DNA from: Blastococcus sp. TML/M2B
GTDB taxonomy: Bacteria; Actinomycetota; Actinomycetes; Mycobacteriales; Geodermatophilaceae
Direction of reading: 5' to 3'
Length of the DNA: 64,000 nucleotides
Assembly: GCF_016612865.1 (NCBI RefSeq)
Contig: NZ_JAENZZ010000002.1
Coordinates: 744,001 to 808,000 of the forward strand
Below are positions 8,517-17,608 of the stretch, piece after piece (the first letter of the stretch is position 1; each line of letters opens with the position of its first letter). A program made the position numbers and the translations under genes. The notes below the pieces were generated by a model. It was not told where the DNA came from. It made no database searches and saw only the letters and a list, made by a program, of their open reading frames with translations.

Positions 8517-9658
8517 GCGTTCAGCCGGGCGGCCTGGCGGACGAGGTGGTCGCGCTCGGCCCGGTTCGTCGCCGCGCGCGCCGCGTCGGCGTAGAGCCGG
8601 GCCGCGGTGGCCGGATCGCCGTCCCGCTCGTGCAGGTGGGCGGCGACCGCCGCGTAGCGCGGCAGCCCGGGGTCCAGGTCGGCCAGCGCCGCCAGGCCCG
8701 CCCGGGGCCCGTCGGCCTCGCCCACCGCGACCGCCCGGTTGAGCCGGGCGACCGGGTTGCCGGTCAGCGCGACCAGCTCGTCGTACCACCCGACGACCTG
8801 CACCCAGTCGGTCTCCGCCGCGGTGCGGGCGTCGGCGTGCAGCGCGGCGATCGCGGCCTGCGCCTGGTACTCCCCCAGCCGGTCCCGCGACAGCGCCGTC
8901 TGCAGCAGCTGCACGCCCTCGGTGATCGCCGCGGTGTCCCAGCGGCTGCGGTCCTGCTGCGCGAGCGGCACCAGGCTCCCGTCGGGCGCCGTCCGGGCCG
9001 GCCGCCGGGCCGCGTGCAGCAGCATCAGCGCGAGCAGCCCGGCCACCTCCGGGTGGTCGGTCACCGTCAGGAGCTGCCGGGTCAGCCGGATCGCCTCGGC
9101 GACCAGGTCGACGTCCCCGGAGTACCCCTCGTTGAACACCAGGTAGAGCACCCGCAGCACGGTCCCGACGTCGCCGGGCCGGTCCAGCCGCGCCCCCGCG
9201 ATCGTGCGCTTGGCGCGGCTGATCCGCTGCGCCATCGTCGCCTCGGGCACCAGGTAGGCCTCCGCGATCTGCCGCGTGGTCAGGCCGCCGACGGCGCGCA
9301 GCGTCAGCGCCACCGCCGAGGACGGCGACAGCGCCGGGTGGGCGCACAGGAAGTACAGGTGCAGGGTGTCGTCGACCTCGGGCACCGGGCCGGGCGCGGG
9401 CTCCTCCTCGACCCGCTCCTCGCGTCGTCGACGCGCTGCCTCGGACCGCGTCGCGTCGAGGAACCGGCGCCACGCCACCGCGACCAGCCAGCCCTTCGGG
9501 TCCCGCGGCGGTTCGGCCGGCCAGGTCCGGAGCGCCTCGACGAGCGCCTCCTGGACGGCGTCCTCGGCCGCCGCGAAGTCGGCTCCGCGGCGGACGAGGA
9601 CGCCCAGGACGCCCGGGACGAGGCCGCGCAGCACGGCCTCGTCGACGGGCGCGGTCAC
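8504..9658 (-). CDS. ECF42-type RNA polymerase sigma factor
   Basis: This is a 384-residue alternative sigma factor. Region 2 covers residues 10-85 (AAEDAVQEALVEALRTWP, then PKGWLVAVAWRRFLDATRS). Region 4 covers residues 110-175 (HPALSPSSAVALTLRAVGGLTTRQIAEAYLVPEATMAQRISRAKRTI). A long C-terminal extension of helical TPR-like repeats (residues about 190-384, with VLYLVFNEGY and ALTGNPVARLNRAVAV) is the signature of the ECF42 group, where it replaces an anti-sigma factor. Such factors are normally encoded beside a DGPF/YCII protein, as here. The GTG start at 9658 overlaps the stop of that gene. A second, broken copy lies at 45351-46656. Confidence 0.9.
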   Translation of the reverse strand: MTAPVDEAVLRGLVPGVLGVLVRRGADFAAAEDAVQEALVEALRTWPAEPPRDPKGWLVAVAWRRFLDATRSEAARRRREERVEEEPAPGPVPEVDDTLHLYFLCAHPALSPSSAVALTLRAVGGLTTRQIAEAYLVPEATMAQRISRAKRTIAGARLDRPGDVGTVLRVLYLVFNEGYSGDVDLVAEAIRLTRQLLTVTDHPEVAGLLALMLLHAARRPARTAPDGSLVPLAQQDRSRWDTAAITEGVQLLQTALSRDRLGEYQAQAAIAALHADARTAAETDWVQVVGWYDELVALTGNPVARLNRAVAVGEADGPRAGLAALADLDPGLPRYAAVAAHLHERDGDPATAARLYADAARAATNRAERDHLVRQAARLNAQLT

Positions 9659-10062
9659 TCCGAGACGAGGGACGGCTCGCCGTAGAGCGGCCGGACCTCG
9701 AGCCACTCGTGGATCGGCTTCCCGTCCTTGCCCGGCGCCGCCGACAGCTCACCCGCCAGCTCGATCGCCCGCTCGGGGCCGTCCACGTCGATGACCATGA
9801 AGCCGGCGATCAGGTCCTTGGTCTCGGCGAACGGGCCGTCGGTGACCGGCGGCCGCCCCTCCCCGTCGTACCGGACCCACAGGCCGTCGGGCGCGAGCGC
9901 CTGCTCGCCGACGAACTCGCCGTTCTCCCGCAGTCGGTCGGCGAACTCGTCCATGTACCGGATGTGCGCGGTGATCTCCTCCGGACTCCACCGGTCCATC
10001 GGCTCGAAGCCGGGCGCGGTCGGACCACCGCGGTAGTGCTTGAGCAGCAGGTACTTGGCCAT
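9655..10062 (-). CDS. YCII/DGPF family protein, ECF42 partner
   Basis: This is a 135-residue ferredoxin-like protein starting MAKYLLLKHYRGG. It has the DGPF motif in PPVTDGPFAETKDLIAGFMVIDVDG (residues about 74-98) and the conserved VRPLYG end. Proteins of this type sit next to ECF42 and ECF41-like sigma factors and are thought to be targets or modulators of the pathway. GAGGAGAAG lies just upstream of the ATG at 10062, which fixes the start. It is coupled to the sigma-factor gene by a GTGA overlap. Confidence 0.88.
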   Translation of the reverse strand: MAKYLLLKHYRGGPTAPGFEPMDRWSPEEITAHIRYMDEFADRLRENGEFVGEQALAPDGLWVRYDGEGRPPVTDGPFAETKDLIAGFMVIDVDGPERAIELAGELSAAPGKDGKPIHEWLEVRPLYGEPSLVSE

Positions 10063-10157
10063 CGTCTTCTCCTCGGGACGTGCGGCCCATTCTGGCCGCG
10101 TGCACCCCGGGGACGGAGCCGATCGCGCGTCCTCGACATCCGCTGCGTTTTCTTCCA

Positions 10158-10215
10158 CGAGATCTGCACACTCGGGGTGTTCAGGGCAGCGATTGCCCCG
10201 AGTGTGCAGATCTCG
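10158..10215. repeat. Perfect inverted repeat with 20-bp arms and 18-bp loop
   Basis: The left arm (10158-10177) CGAGATCTGCACACTCGGGG and the right arm (10196-10215) are exact reverse complements. They are separated by 18 bases that include two short matching G/C runs. The structure fills the gap between two minus-strand genes, immediately downstream of the DksA-like gene's neighbour and upstream of nothing transcribed toward it. It could terminate transcription from the DGPF side or be a dispersed REP-type palindrome. Confidence 0.8.
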
Positions 10216-10221
10216 CGGGGA

Positions 10222-10548
10222 TCAGCGGGCGCAGTCGATGCAGGTGCGGGCCGCGGGCCGCGCGGCGAGGCGCTCCGCCGCGATCGGCCGGCCGCAGCTC
10301 TCGCAGCGGCCGTAGGTGCCGGCCTCCACCGCGGTGACCGCGGCGTCGACGTCGGCCAGCCGGCGCCGCGCCTGGTCCAGCAGGGCGGCCACCTGCTGCC
10401 GCTCGAAGGCGATGGTGGCGCCCTCGGGATCGTGCTCGTCGTCGGCGTTGGACGCCTTGGAGGCGGCCACCACCTCGTCGAACTCGCGGGTCAGCGCCTC
10501 GATCTGGGCCAGCGCGGCGGCCCGCTCGGCCGAGAGCGGATCGGTCAT
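10222..10548 (-). CDS. DksA/TraR-type C4 zinc-finger protein
   Basis: This is a 108-residue protein with a long helical hairpin (residues 1-75) and a C-terminal zinc finger RCESCGRPI...RTCIDCAR (two CXXC pairs). It matches the DksA/TraR zinc-finger family, whose members bind in the RNA polymerase secondary channel or act as small regulators. The acidic pair that DksA uses at the coiled-coil tip is not clearly conserved, so RNA polymerase binding is only possible. The ATG at 10548 overlaps the stop of the methyltransferase gene (ATGA), making it the last gene of a coupled three-gene operon with a YibE/F membrane protein. Confidence 0.82.
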   Translation of the reverse strand: MTDPLSAERAAALAQIEALTREFDEVVAASKASNADDEHDPEGATIAFERQQVAALLDQARRRLADVDAAVTAVEAGTYGRCESCGRPIAAERLAARPAARTCIDCAR

Positions 10549-11183
10549 CGGTCCCGGCGGAGCAGCCGCATCGACCCGACACCGGGGAGCTCGGTGAACT
10601 CCCCGGACTCCAGCACCCGCGTGTAGACGCCGTAGGGCGCCTGCCCGCCGTCGGCCGGGTCGGGGAAGACGTCGTGGATGGCCAGCGTGCCGCCGACGGC
10701 GAGCTTGGCGACCCAGGCGTCCTGGTCCCGGCGCGCGGACTCCTCGGTGTGGCTGCCGTCGAGGAACAGCAGCGCCAGCGGCGTGCTCCACAGCGGCGCG
10801 AGCACCTCCGAGCGGGTCACGATCGCGACCACGACGTCCTCGGCGCCGGCGGTGGCGATGGTGTTCCGAAACCGGGGCAGGGTGTCGATCAGCCCGACGG
10901 CGGGGTCGACCAGCGACGGGTCGTGGTACTCCCAGCCGGGCTGGTGCTCCTCGGAGCCGCGGTGGTGGTCGACGGTGATCACGGTGCGCCCGGTCTCGCG
11001 GGCGGCCGCGGCCAGGTACAGCGCCGAGCGCCCCATCCAGCTGCCCACCTCGAGCAGCGGACCGGGGACGGCGAGGCTGCGGGCGGCCTCGTAGAGGGCA
11101 CGGCCCTCGTCGTCGGGCATGAAGCCGGGAGCGGCGGAGGCGGCGGCGAGCAGGTCGGAGGTCACGCCGACAGCCTGACTCAT
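10545..11183 (-). CDS. Class I SAM-dependent methyltransferase
   Basis: This is a 212-residue Rossmann methyltransferase. The SAM motif is LLEVGSWMGRSALYLAAAARETG (residues about 43-65), followed by VITVDHHRGSEEHQPGWEYHD, a pattern shared with cephalosporin-hydroxylase/O-methyltransferase-like (Methyltransf_24) proteins. The metal or catalytic motif is LLFLDGSHTEESARRDQDAW. The substrate is unknown. The ATG at 11183 overlaps the stop of the YibE/F gene, and its own TGA overlaps the DksA-like start, so all three genes are probably one translation unit. Confidence 0.85.
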   Translation of the reverse strand: MSQAVGVTSDLLAAASAAPGFMPDDEGRALYEAARSLAVPGPLLEVGSWMGRSALYLAAAARETGRTVITVDHHRGSEEHQPGWEYHDPSLVDPAVGLIDTLPRFRNTIATAGAEDVVVAIVTRSEVLAPLWSTPLALLFLDGSHTEESARRDQDAWVAKLAVGGTLAIHDVFPDPADGGQAPYGVYTRVLESGEFTELPGVGSMRLLRRDR

Positions 11184-12445
11184 CGGGCGAAGCGGCTGCG
11201 CAGGGCGGTCACCCGGCGCTCGGTCGCGGTGCCCGCGGAGGTGTCGGCGGCCTTGGCGAAGAAGGCGCCGACCGCCGTCGTCACGGGGACGGCGAGCACG
11301 AGCGCGATCGCGCCGACCAGCGTGCGGATGACCTCCTCCGACAGCGCCGAGGAGGTGAGCACGACCTCCCACGGCTGCGAGTACAGCTCGAACAGCAGCA
11401 GCAGCGGGAGCGCGGCGCCCGCGTAGGCGAAGACGATCGTGTAGACGGTCGACGCGATGTGGTCGCGCCCCACCGCCATCCCGCGGCTGTAGAGCTCCCG
11501 CCAGGTCATCGACGGGTCGACCTCGTGCAGCTGCCAGACCGCGGAGGCCTGGGTGATCGTGACGTCGTTGAGCACGCCGAGGCCGGCCACGACGATGCCG
11601 GCCATCACCAGGCCGGAGAAGTCCAGCGTCGGGTCGTAGCCCTGCAGCGTCACCGTCTCCTCGCTGGTGAGCCCGGTCAGCCGGGCCGCGGCGACGGAGA
11701 GGGCACCCATGACCGCGACCAGGGCCAGCCCGAACAGCGTGCCGACCAGCGCCGTCGTCGTCCGCGCGGTGAACCCGTGCGCCAGGTAGAGGACGACGAA
11801 CATGATCGCCGCGGAGCCGACCAGCGTGACCAGGCCCGGCGGAGAGTCACCGAGCAGCCCGGGCAGCACGAACTCCAGCAGCACGAAGAACGCGAACGCC
11901 AGCCCGACCAGCGAGGCCAGGCCGCGCCACCGGGCGACCAGCCCGACGACGAGGGCGAAGGCGACGGCCAGGGTGACGATCGGGGTGTCGCGGGCGAAGT
12001 CGCTGAAGTTGTAGAGGGCTCCGCCGTCGGCGCCGGCGTCCCGGCTGAGCACGAGCACGTCGCCCTCGGCCACCCCGTTGGCGACCACGACCTCGTCCAG
12101 CCCGATCTGCACGTAGTCGCCCTCACCCGGGCCGTCGAGGACCTCGACGACCGCGGTGGCGCACAGCGCGGTGGCCTCGACCCCGCACTCCTCGGTCTGC
12201 ACCGAGACCACCCGGCCGTCGGGGTAGGTGGTGCCCGGCGGCAGCGCCTGCGCGGCCGCCTGGGACGCCCGCGTGGGGCCGCCGTCGGGCCACAGCACGA
12301 GCAGGCCGATCACCGTGGCGAGGCCGACGGGCACCAGCAGCAGGAGCATCAGCCACACCGCGCGCCGTCGGCGCCCCAGCGCCTCCGGGCTCGGCGGCGG
12401 GGCGTCCGGGTCGGGTCCGTGGCTGTGCGGGTGGCTGGGAGGCAC
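11180..12445 (-). CDS. YibE/F family multi-pass membrane protein
   Basis: This is a 421-residue membrane protein. It has a His/Pro-rich cytoplasmic N-terminus (HPHSHGPDPDAPPP), a first membrane helix at residues 31-52 and an extracellular domain to about residue 150. Seven or so membrane helices follow (TPIVTLAVAFALVVGLVARW, LASLVGLAFAFFVLLEFVLPGLL, and others). The diagnostic YibE/F stretch GLGVLNDVTITQASAVWQL lies near residue 300, followed by HIASTVYTIVFAYAGAALPLLLL. The family is conserved in Gram-positive bacteria, but its transport or other role has not been shown. The ATG at 12445 is the only reasonable start. Confidence 0.9.
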   Translation of the reverse strand: MPPSHPHSHGPDPDAPPPSPEALGRRRRAVWLMLLLLVPVGLATVIGLLVLWPDGGPTRASQAAAQALPPGTTYPDGRVVSVQTEECGVEATALCATAVVEVLDGPGEGDYVQIGLDEVVVANGVAEGDVLVLSRDAGADGGALYNFSDFARDTPIVTLAVAFALVVGLVARWRGLASLVGLAFAFFVLLEFVLPGLLGDSPPGLVTLVGSAAIMFVVLYLAHGFTARTTTALVGTLFGLALVAVMGALSVAAARLTGLTSEETVTLQGYDPTLDFSGLVMAGIVVAGLGVLNDVTITQASAVWQLHEVDPSMTWRELYSRGMAVGRDHIASTVYTIVFAYAGAALPLLLLFELYSQPWEVVLTSSALSEEVIRTLVGAIALVLAVPVTTAVGAFFAKAADTSAGTATERRVTALRSRFAR

Positions 12446-12454
12446 CCGGTCAGG

Positions 12455-12847
12455 CTAGGAGCCGCCCTGCGCGACGTCCTCGGCGCCGTTCTCGTCCAGG
12501 ACCGGGAACCGGTGCCACAGGCCGCTGAGCTGCAGCGGACGGGTGACGGCGGTCGACGGCGTCACCAGCGCGACCTCGACGCCGCGGGGTGCGGCCATGC
12601 GCTGCAGCTGCACGAGGACGGCCATGCCGGCGGAGTTCATGAAGGGGACGCCGCCCAGCTGCAGCTCCACCCGGCGCACCGGCCGGCCCGACAGCAGCGC
12701 CTCGGTCAGCTCGCGCACCAGCGGGCGCCGCGCCGCGTCGGTCAGTTCGCCGTCCAGGGTCAGCGTCACGACGTCCCCCGCCGTCGCCGCGCGCACCTCC
12801 GGCTCGGCCCCGCCCCCACGTCCGCCCTGCTCCGTGGTCTCTCCCAT
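12455..12847 (-). CDS. STAS-domain anti-sigma factor antagonist
   Basis: This is a 130-residue STAS protein. The core runs DVVTLTLDGELTDAARRPLVRELTEALLSGRPVRRVELQLGGVPFMNSAGMAVLVQLQRMA. The NSAGM loop near residue 72 holds the serine that kinases of the RsbW type phosphorylate in this family. An N-terminal Gly/Glu-rich tail and a C-terminal extension flank it. It probably takes part in a partner-switching network controlling a stress sigma factor. No kinase or sigma factor lies next to it; the SpoIIE-type phosphatase at 26622-27923 could belong to the same network, which is inference. Confidence 0.82.
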   Translation of the reverse strand: MGETTEQGGRGGGAEPEVRAATAGDVVTLTLDGELTDAARRPLVRELTEALLSGRPVRRVELQLGGVPFMNSAGMAVLVQLQRMAAPRGVEVALVTPSTAVTRPLQLSGLWHRFPVLDENGAEDVAQGGS

Positions 12848-12930
12848 GGCGCCGCATGTTCCCCGGCGGGTACGCCTCCACGCACGGGTTCCGGAACCGC
12901 GCGCCCGGGAACAATCTTGCGCGCTGGACG

Positions 12931-12959
12931 TTTACTAGAGCGCACGAGCGAGGTAATCT
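12931..12959 (+). promoter_or_regulatory. Candidate hsp20 promoter with repeated ACTAGAG
   Basis: TTTACT (12931-12936) and TAATCT (12954-12959) stand 17 bases apart, 67 bases before the hsp20 ATG. The heptamer ACTAGAG occurs at 12934-12940 and again at 12969-12975, flanking the -10 region. It may bind a regulator such as the MerR protein encoded downstream. Confidence 0.35.
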
Positions 12960-13025
12960 CCAGTCGCCACTAGAGGTTCTTCCTCGGGCAGCGAGCAGAC
13001 CAGCACTTCCTGTGGAGGTATCACC

Positions 13026-13526
13026 ATGATGCTGACCGCCTACGACCCGTTCGCCGCCACGTCCGCCGCCTTCCGCGCACTGGACCAGCTGGCCGGTCGC
13101 TCCGGCTCGATGACCGCCCGCCCCCTGTCGGGCATGCCGATGGACGCCTACAAGGTCGGCGACAACTTCGTCGCCCACTTCGACCTGCCCGGCGTCGACC
13201 CCGGCTCGATCGACCTCTCGGTCGAGGGCACCACGCTCACGATCAGCGCCGAGCGCTCGGTCCCGCACCTGGAGAACGCCGAGTGGGTGGCCGCCGAGCG
13301 GCCGTACGGCAGCTACACGCGGCAGCTCGTCCTCGGCCGCAGCCTGGACACCGACCGGCTCGAGGCCAGCTACCACGACGGCGTGCTCACGGTGAGCATC
13401 CCGATCGCCGAGAAGGCCCGGGCCCGCAAGATCACCGTCACCCGTGCCGACACGCCCCAGGCCGTCGAGGGGCGCACCATCGAGGGCGACGCGTCACCCG
13501 CGGACCAGAAGGCCGTCACCAGCTGA
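13026..13526 (+). CDS. Hsp20/alpha-crystallin small heat-shock protein
   Basis: This is a 166-residue ATP-independent chaperone. The alpha-crystallin domain runs from about residue 35 (DAYKVGDNFVAHFDLPGVDPGSIDLSVEG) to about 130 and ends with DGVLTVSIPIAEKARARKI, which matches the family's GVLTVTIP signature. The N-terminal arm (MMLTAYDPFAATSAAFRALDQL) is the usual oligomerisation segment. GGAGG lies 9 bases before the ATG at 13026. A strong hairpin follows the stop, then a MerR-family gene on the same strand. Confidence 0.92.
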   Translation: MMLTAYDPFAATSAAFRALDQLAGRSGSMTARPLSGMPMDAYKVGDNFVAHFDLPGVDPGSIDLSVEGTTLTISAERSVPHLENAEWVAAERPYGSYTRQLVLGRSLDTDRLEASYHDGVLTVSIPIAEKARARKITVTRADTPQAVEGRTIEGDASPADQKAVTS

Positions 13527-13538
13527 CGACGGCGACCG

Positions 13539-13569
13539 GAGGGGCCGGACCCGGCGGGTCCGGCCCCTC
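13539..13569 (+). terminator. Strong hairpin terminator after hsp20
   Basis: A perfect 14-bp stem, GAGGGGCCGGACCC with a GGC loop and its complement, is followed by a short pyrimidine run TCCCGTTTCCC. It sits 12 bases after the hsp20 stop, so hsp20 mRNA probably ends here for the most part. Confidence 0.75.
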
Positions 13570-13614
13570 TCCCGTTTCCCGCCCCGCGCAGACCCCGACC
13601 CGAGGAGGACGGCG

Positions 13615-13950
13615 ATGACCGACGCCGGCAACCGGCTGCGCCGCCTGGACGACCCCGACTTCCCGGCGCTCACGATGAGCCAGGCCGCGGAGCTGCTCGG
13701 CGTCCAGGCCGCGTTCCTGCGCAGCCTGGACCTCGCGGGCACCCTCCAGCCGCACCGCTCGGCCGGCGGGCACCGCCGCTACTCGCGCGCCCAGCTCGCG
13801 GTGGCGGCGCGACTCCGGAGCCTGCTCGACGACGGGCACTCGCTCGCCTCGGCCGGGACGATCCTGGACCTGCAGGACCGGCTCGCCGCCGCGCTGACCG
13901 CTCTGGACGAGCTGCGGAACTCCTTGCACAGGAACCCTAGGGGGGTATAG
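13615..13950 (+). CDS. MerR-family transcriptional regulator
   Basis: This is a 111-residue protein with a winged-helix MerR DNA-binding domain: LTMSQAAELLGVQAAFLRSLDLAGTLQPHRSAGGHRRYSRAQLAVAARLRSLLDDGHSLASAGTIL (residues about 18-85). A short coiled coil and tail follow. There is no cysteine-bearing effector domain, as in HspR-type repressors of heat-shock genes. The position directly downstream of hsp20 suggests it controls that gene, but no HspR-type inverted repeat (CTTGAGT-N7-ACTCAAG) is present upstream of hsp20. GAGGAGG precedes the ATG at 13615. Its stop lies inside the promoter/operator of the copper operon. Confidence 0.82.
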   Translation: MTDAGNRLRRLDDPDFPALTMSQAAELLGVQAAFLRSLDLAGTLQPHRSAGGHRRYSRAQLAVAARLRSLLDDGHSLASAGTILDLQDRLAAALTALDELRNSLHRNPRGV

Positions 13951-13951
13951 T
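13924..13951 (+). promoter_or_regulatory. Promoter of the copper operon
   Basis: TTGCAC (13924-13929) and TATAGT (13946-13951) are separated by 16 bases and form a near-consensus sigma-A promoter about 45 bases upstream of csoR. The spacer contains the CsoR-type operator. Confidence 0.65.
13934..13947 (+). promoter_or_regulatory. CsoR-type operator
   Basis: CCCTAGGGGGGTAT (reverse complement ATACCCCCCTAGGG) has the G-tract pseudo-palindrome recognised by CsoR proteins. It lies between the -35 and -10 boxes, so the apo-repressor would block RNA polymerase and Cu(I) would relieve this. Confidence 0.7.
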
Positions 13952-13995
13952 TCCATTCGGGCGACATCCGAGCCGCCCGGTCAGGAGGGGTCCCG

Positions 13996-14337
13996 GTGAC
14001 CACCGTCGAGCAGCCGTCCGGGACGGCGTCCGCCGAGTGCACGCACGCGAGCCACCAGCACGGCTACATCCACCGCAAGGACGAGTACCTCAAGCGGCTG
14101 CGGCGGATCGAGGGCCAGGCCCGCGGCCTCCAGCGCATGGTCGAGGACGAGAAGTACTGCATCGACATCCTCACCCAGGTCTCGGCCATGACCAAGGCAC
14201 TCCAGGCCGTCTCCCTCGGCCTGCTCGAGGAGCACCTCAGCCACTGCGTGGTCGCCGCCGCGCGGACCGGCGGCCGCGAGGCCGACGAGAAGGTCCGCGA
14301 GGCCACCGAGGCGATCGCGCGCCTCGTCCGTTCCTGA
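13996..14337 (+). CDS. csoR: CsoR-type copper-sensing repressor
   Basis: This is a 113-residue all-helical regulator. The Cu(I) ligand set is complete with canonical spacing: Cys55 in [12 protein letters not shown], and His80 and Cys84 in [10 protein letters not shown] (25 and 4 residues apart). Arg and Lys residues of the family ([15 protein letters not shown]) are present. An N-terminal His/Cys-rich extension ([13 protein letters not shown]) might also bind metal. It represses its own operon until Cu(I) binds. The GTG at 13996 has AGGAGGGG upstream. The operon order csoR-copZ-short ORF-copA confirms the copper role. Confidence 0.92.
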   Translation: MTTVEQPSGTASAECTHASHQHGYIHRKDEYLKRLRRIEGQARGLQRMVEDEKYCIDILTQVSAMTKALQAVSLGLLEEHLSHCVVAAARTGGREADEKVREATEAIARLVRS

Positions 14338-14344
14338 CCCGTCC

Positions 14345-14395
14345 GGTCACCCTCTCCAGGCACCTCTCCAGGCACCCCCGCCAGGCACCCCCGAT
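14345..14395 (+). repeat. Short tandem repeat CCAGGCACC upstream of copZ
   Basis: CTCTCCAGGCAC occurs twice in a row, followed by two CCAGGCACCCCCG copies, filling the 74-base gap between csoR and copZ. It ends at the copZ ribosome-binding site (GGAAGGA). Confidence 0.55.
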
Positions 14396-14411
14396 CCGGA
14401 AGGACACCCCC

Positions 14412-14618
14412 GTGACCACCACCAGCTACACCGTCGTCGGCATGACCTGCGGCCACTGCGTCAGCGCCGTCACCGAGGAGGTCTCGGCCGTCCCGGGCGT
14501 CGGCTCCGTCGACGTCGACCTCGAGTCCGGTGGCCTGACCGTGACCAGCGACGCGCCGGTCGACGAGGCCGCCGTCCGCGCCGCCGTGGAGGAGGCCGGC
14601 TACTCCGTGGCCGGCTGA
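14412..14618 (+). CDS. copZ: CopZ-like copper chaperone (HMA domain)
   Basis: This is a 68-residue ferredoxin-like HMA domain protein. GMTCGHC places the Cu(I)-binding cysteines at residues 13 and 16, and the fold closes with [14 protein letters not shown]. It should carry Cu(I) to the N-terminal HMA domain of CopA encoded 220 bases further on, and may also deliver copper to CsoR. The GTG start at 14412 has GGAAGGA 6 bases upstream. Confidence 0.92.
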   Translation: MTTTSYTVVGMTCGHCVSAVTEEVSAVPGVGSVDVDLESGGLTVTSDAPVDEAAVRAAVEEAGYSVAG

Positions 14619-14645
14619 CCAGGCCACCCGGGGAGCCGCACCGCC

Positions 14646-14836
14646 ATGGACACCCGCCTGAAGCTCGCCGCGTTCGGCGTCGGGCTGCTCGCCGTCTTCG
14701 GGGCGGCGGTCGGCGTCGGCTCGGCCGTCGGCCCGATCGGCCCGGTGGGGCCGGCACCCGCGGAGGTCTCCCCCACCGAGCACGCACCGGCGCCGTCGGA
14801 CGGCGCGCCCGTCCCGTCGCACGAGGAGCACACCCC

Positions 14837-14840
<4 letters not shown>
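14646..14840 (+). CDS. Short membrane-anchored protein in copper operon, possibly truncated
   Basis: This is a 64-residue protein with one N-terminal membrane helix or signal anchor ([25 protein letters not shown]) and a Pro/Glu/His-rich tail ending PSHEEHTP. The N-terminus looks like the start of larger actinobacterial copper-operon proteins that continue with a Cu-binding extracellular domain. Here only the anchor and linker remain. The stop overlaps the copA start (ATGA), so it is co-translated. It may be a degenerated gene kept for coupling, or a small metal-binding peptide with its terminal histidines outside the membrane. No function is known. Confidence 0.6.
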
Positions 14841-17128
<2,288 letters not shown>

Positions 17129-17134
<6 letters not shown>

Positions 17135-17168
17135 TGCTCTGAGTCCCCCATGACTCAGAGCACTAGCG
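17129..17168. terminator. Perfect 17-bp inverted repeat spanning the copA stop
   Basis: CGCTAGTGCTCTGAGTC (17129-17145) and its exact complement (17152-17168) are separated by CCCCAT. The left arm contains the copA stop codon TAG. It most likely forms the terminator hairpin of the copper operon, although its length and perfection also suit a dispersed palindromic repeat. Confidence 0.7.
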
Positions 17169-17176
17169 TCGGGGAC

Positions 17177-17608
17177 ATGACCTCCGCGCCCGGCTCTCCG
17201 GTTCCGCGTGGCGCCCGGCCCCTGGCCGCCACCGGCGCCACCGCAGGGCTCGTCCTGCTGACCCGCCCGCAGCAGGTCCTCGACGCGGTCGCGCCGGCGT
17301 TCCCGCGGGACCGGGCCTGGCTGGTGCGGGCCCTCGGCGTCCGGATGCTGGCCCAGCACGCCGCCGTGCTCGCCCGCCCCGCACCGGCGCTCCTCCGGGC
17401 CGGCGCCGGGATCGACCTGCTGCACGCCGCGAGCCTGCTGCCGTTCCTCGCCTCGGCGCGGTACGGCCGGGCGGCCCGGGTCAGCGCAGCGGTCGCGCTC
17501 GGCTCCGCCGTGGCCTCGCGGGTGCTCGCCGGGCCCCAGCGCCGGTCACCGGGCCGGTCACAGCGCCGGTCAAAGCGCGGGTCACAGCGCGGGTCACAGC
17601 GCCGGTAG
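17177..17608 (+). CDS. Small membrane-associated protein with repeat-encoded basic tail
   Basis: This is a 143-residue protein of unknown function. It has three or four hydrophobic helices (GATAGLVLLTRPQQVLDAV, WLVRALGVRMLAQHAAVLA, IDLLHAASLLPFLASAR, VSAAVALGSAVASRVLA). The C-terminus is a strongly basic QRRS-type tetrapeptide repeat encoded by six 12-bp units. The ATG at 17177, just past the palindrome, is chosen over a start inside the hairpin. The gene end overlaps the convergent M56 gene by 15 bases. Confidence 0.65.
   Translation: MTSAPGSPVPRGARPLAATGATAGLVLLTRPQQVLDAVAPAFPRDRAWLVRALGVRMLAQHAAVLARPAPALLRAGAGIDLLHAASLLPFLASARYGRAARVSAAVALGSAVASRVLAGPQRRSPGRSQRRSKRGSQRGSQRR
17537..17608 (+). 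repeat. Six tandem 12-bp units coding (Q/K)R(R/G)S
   Basis: Units of CAGCGCCGGTCA with one to three changes each run head to tail from 17537 to the stop codon. The last unit and a half overlap the 3' end of the M56 peptidase gene on the other strand. Confidence 0.85.

Noticed and set aside
12848..13025. HspR-binding HAIR element upstream of hsp20
   Set aside because: CTTGAGT-N7-ACTCAAG or a close variant is not present; only short ACTAGAG direct repeats are seen.
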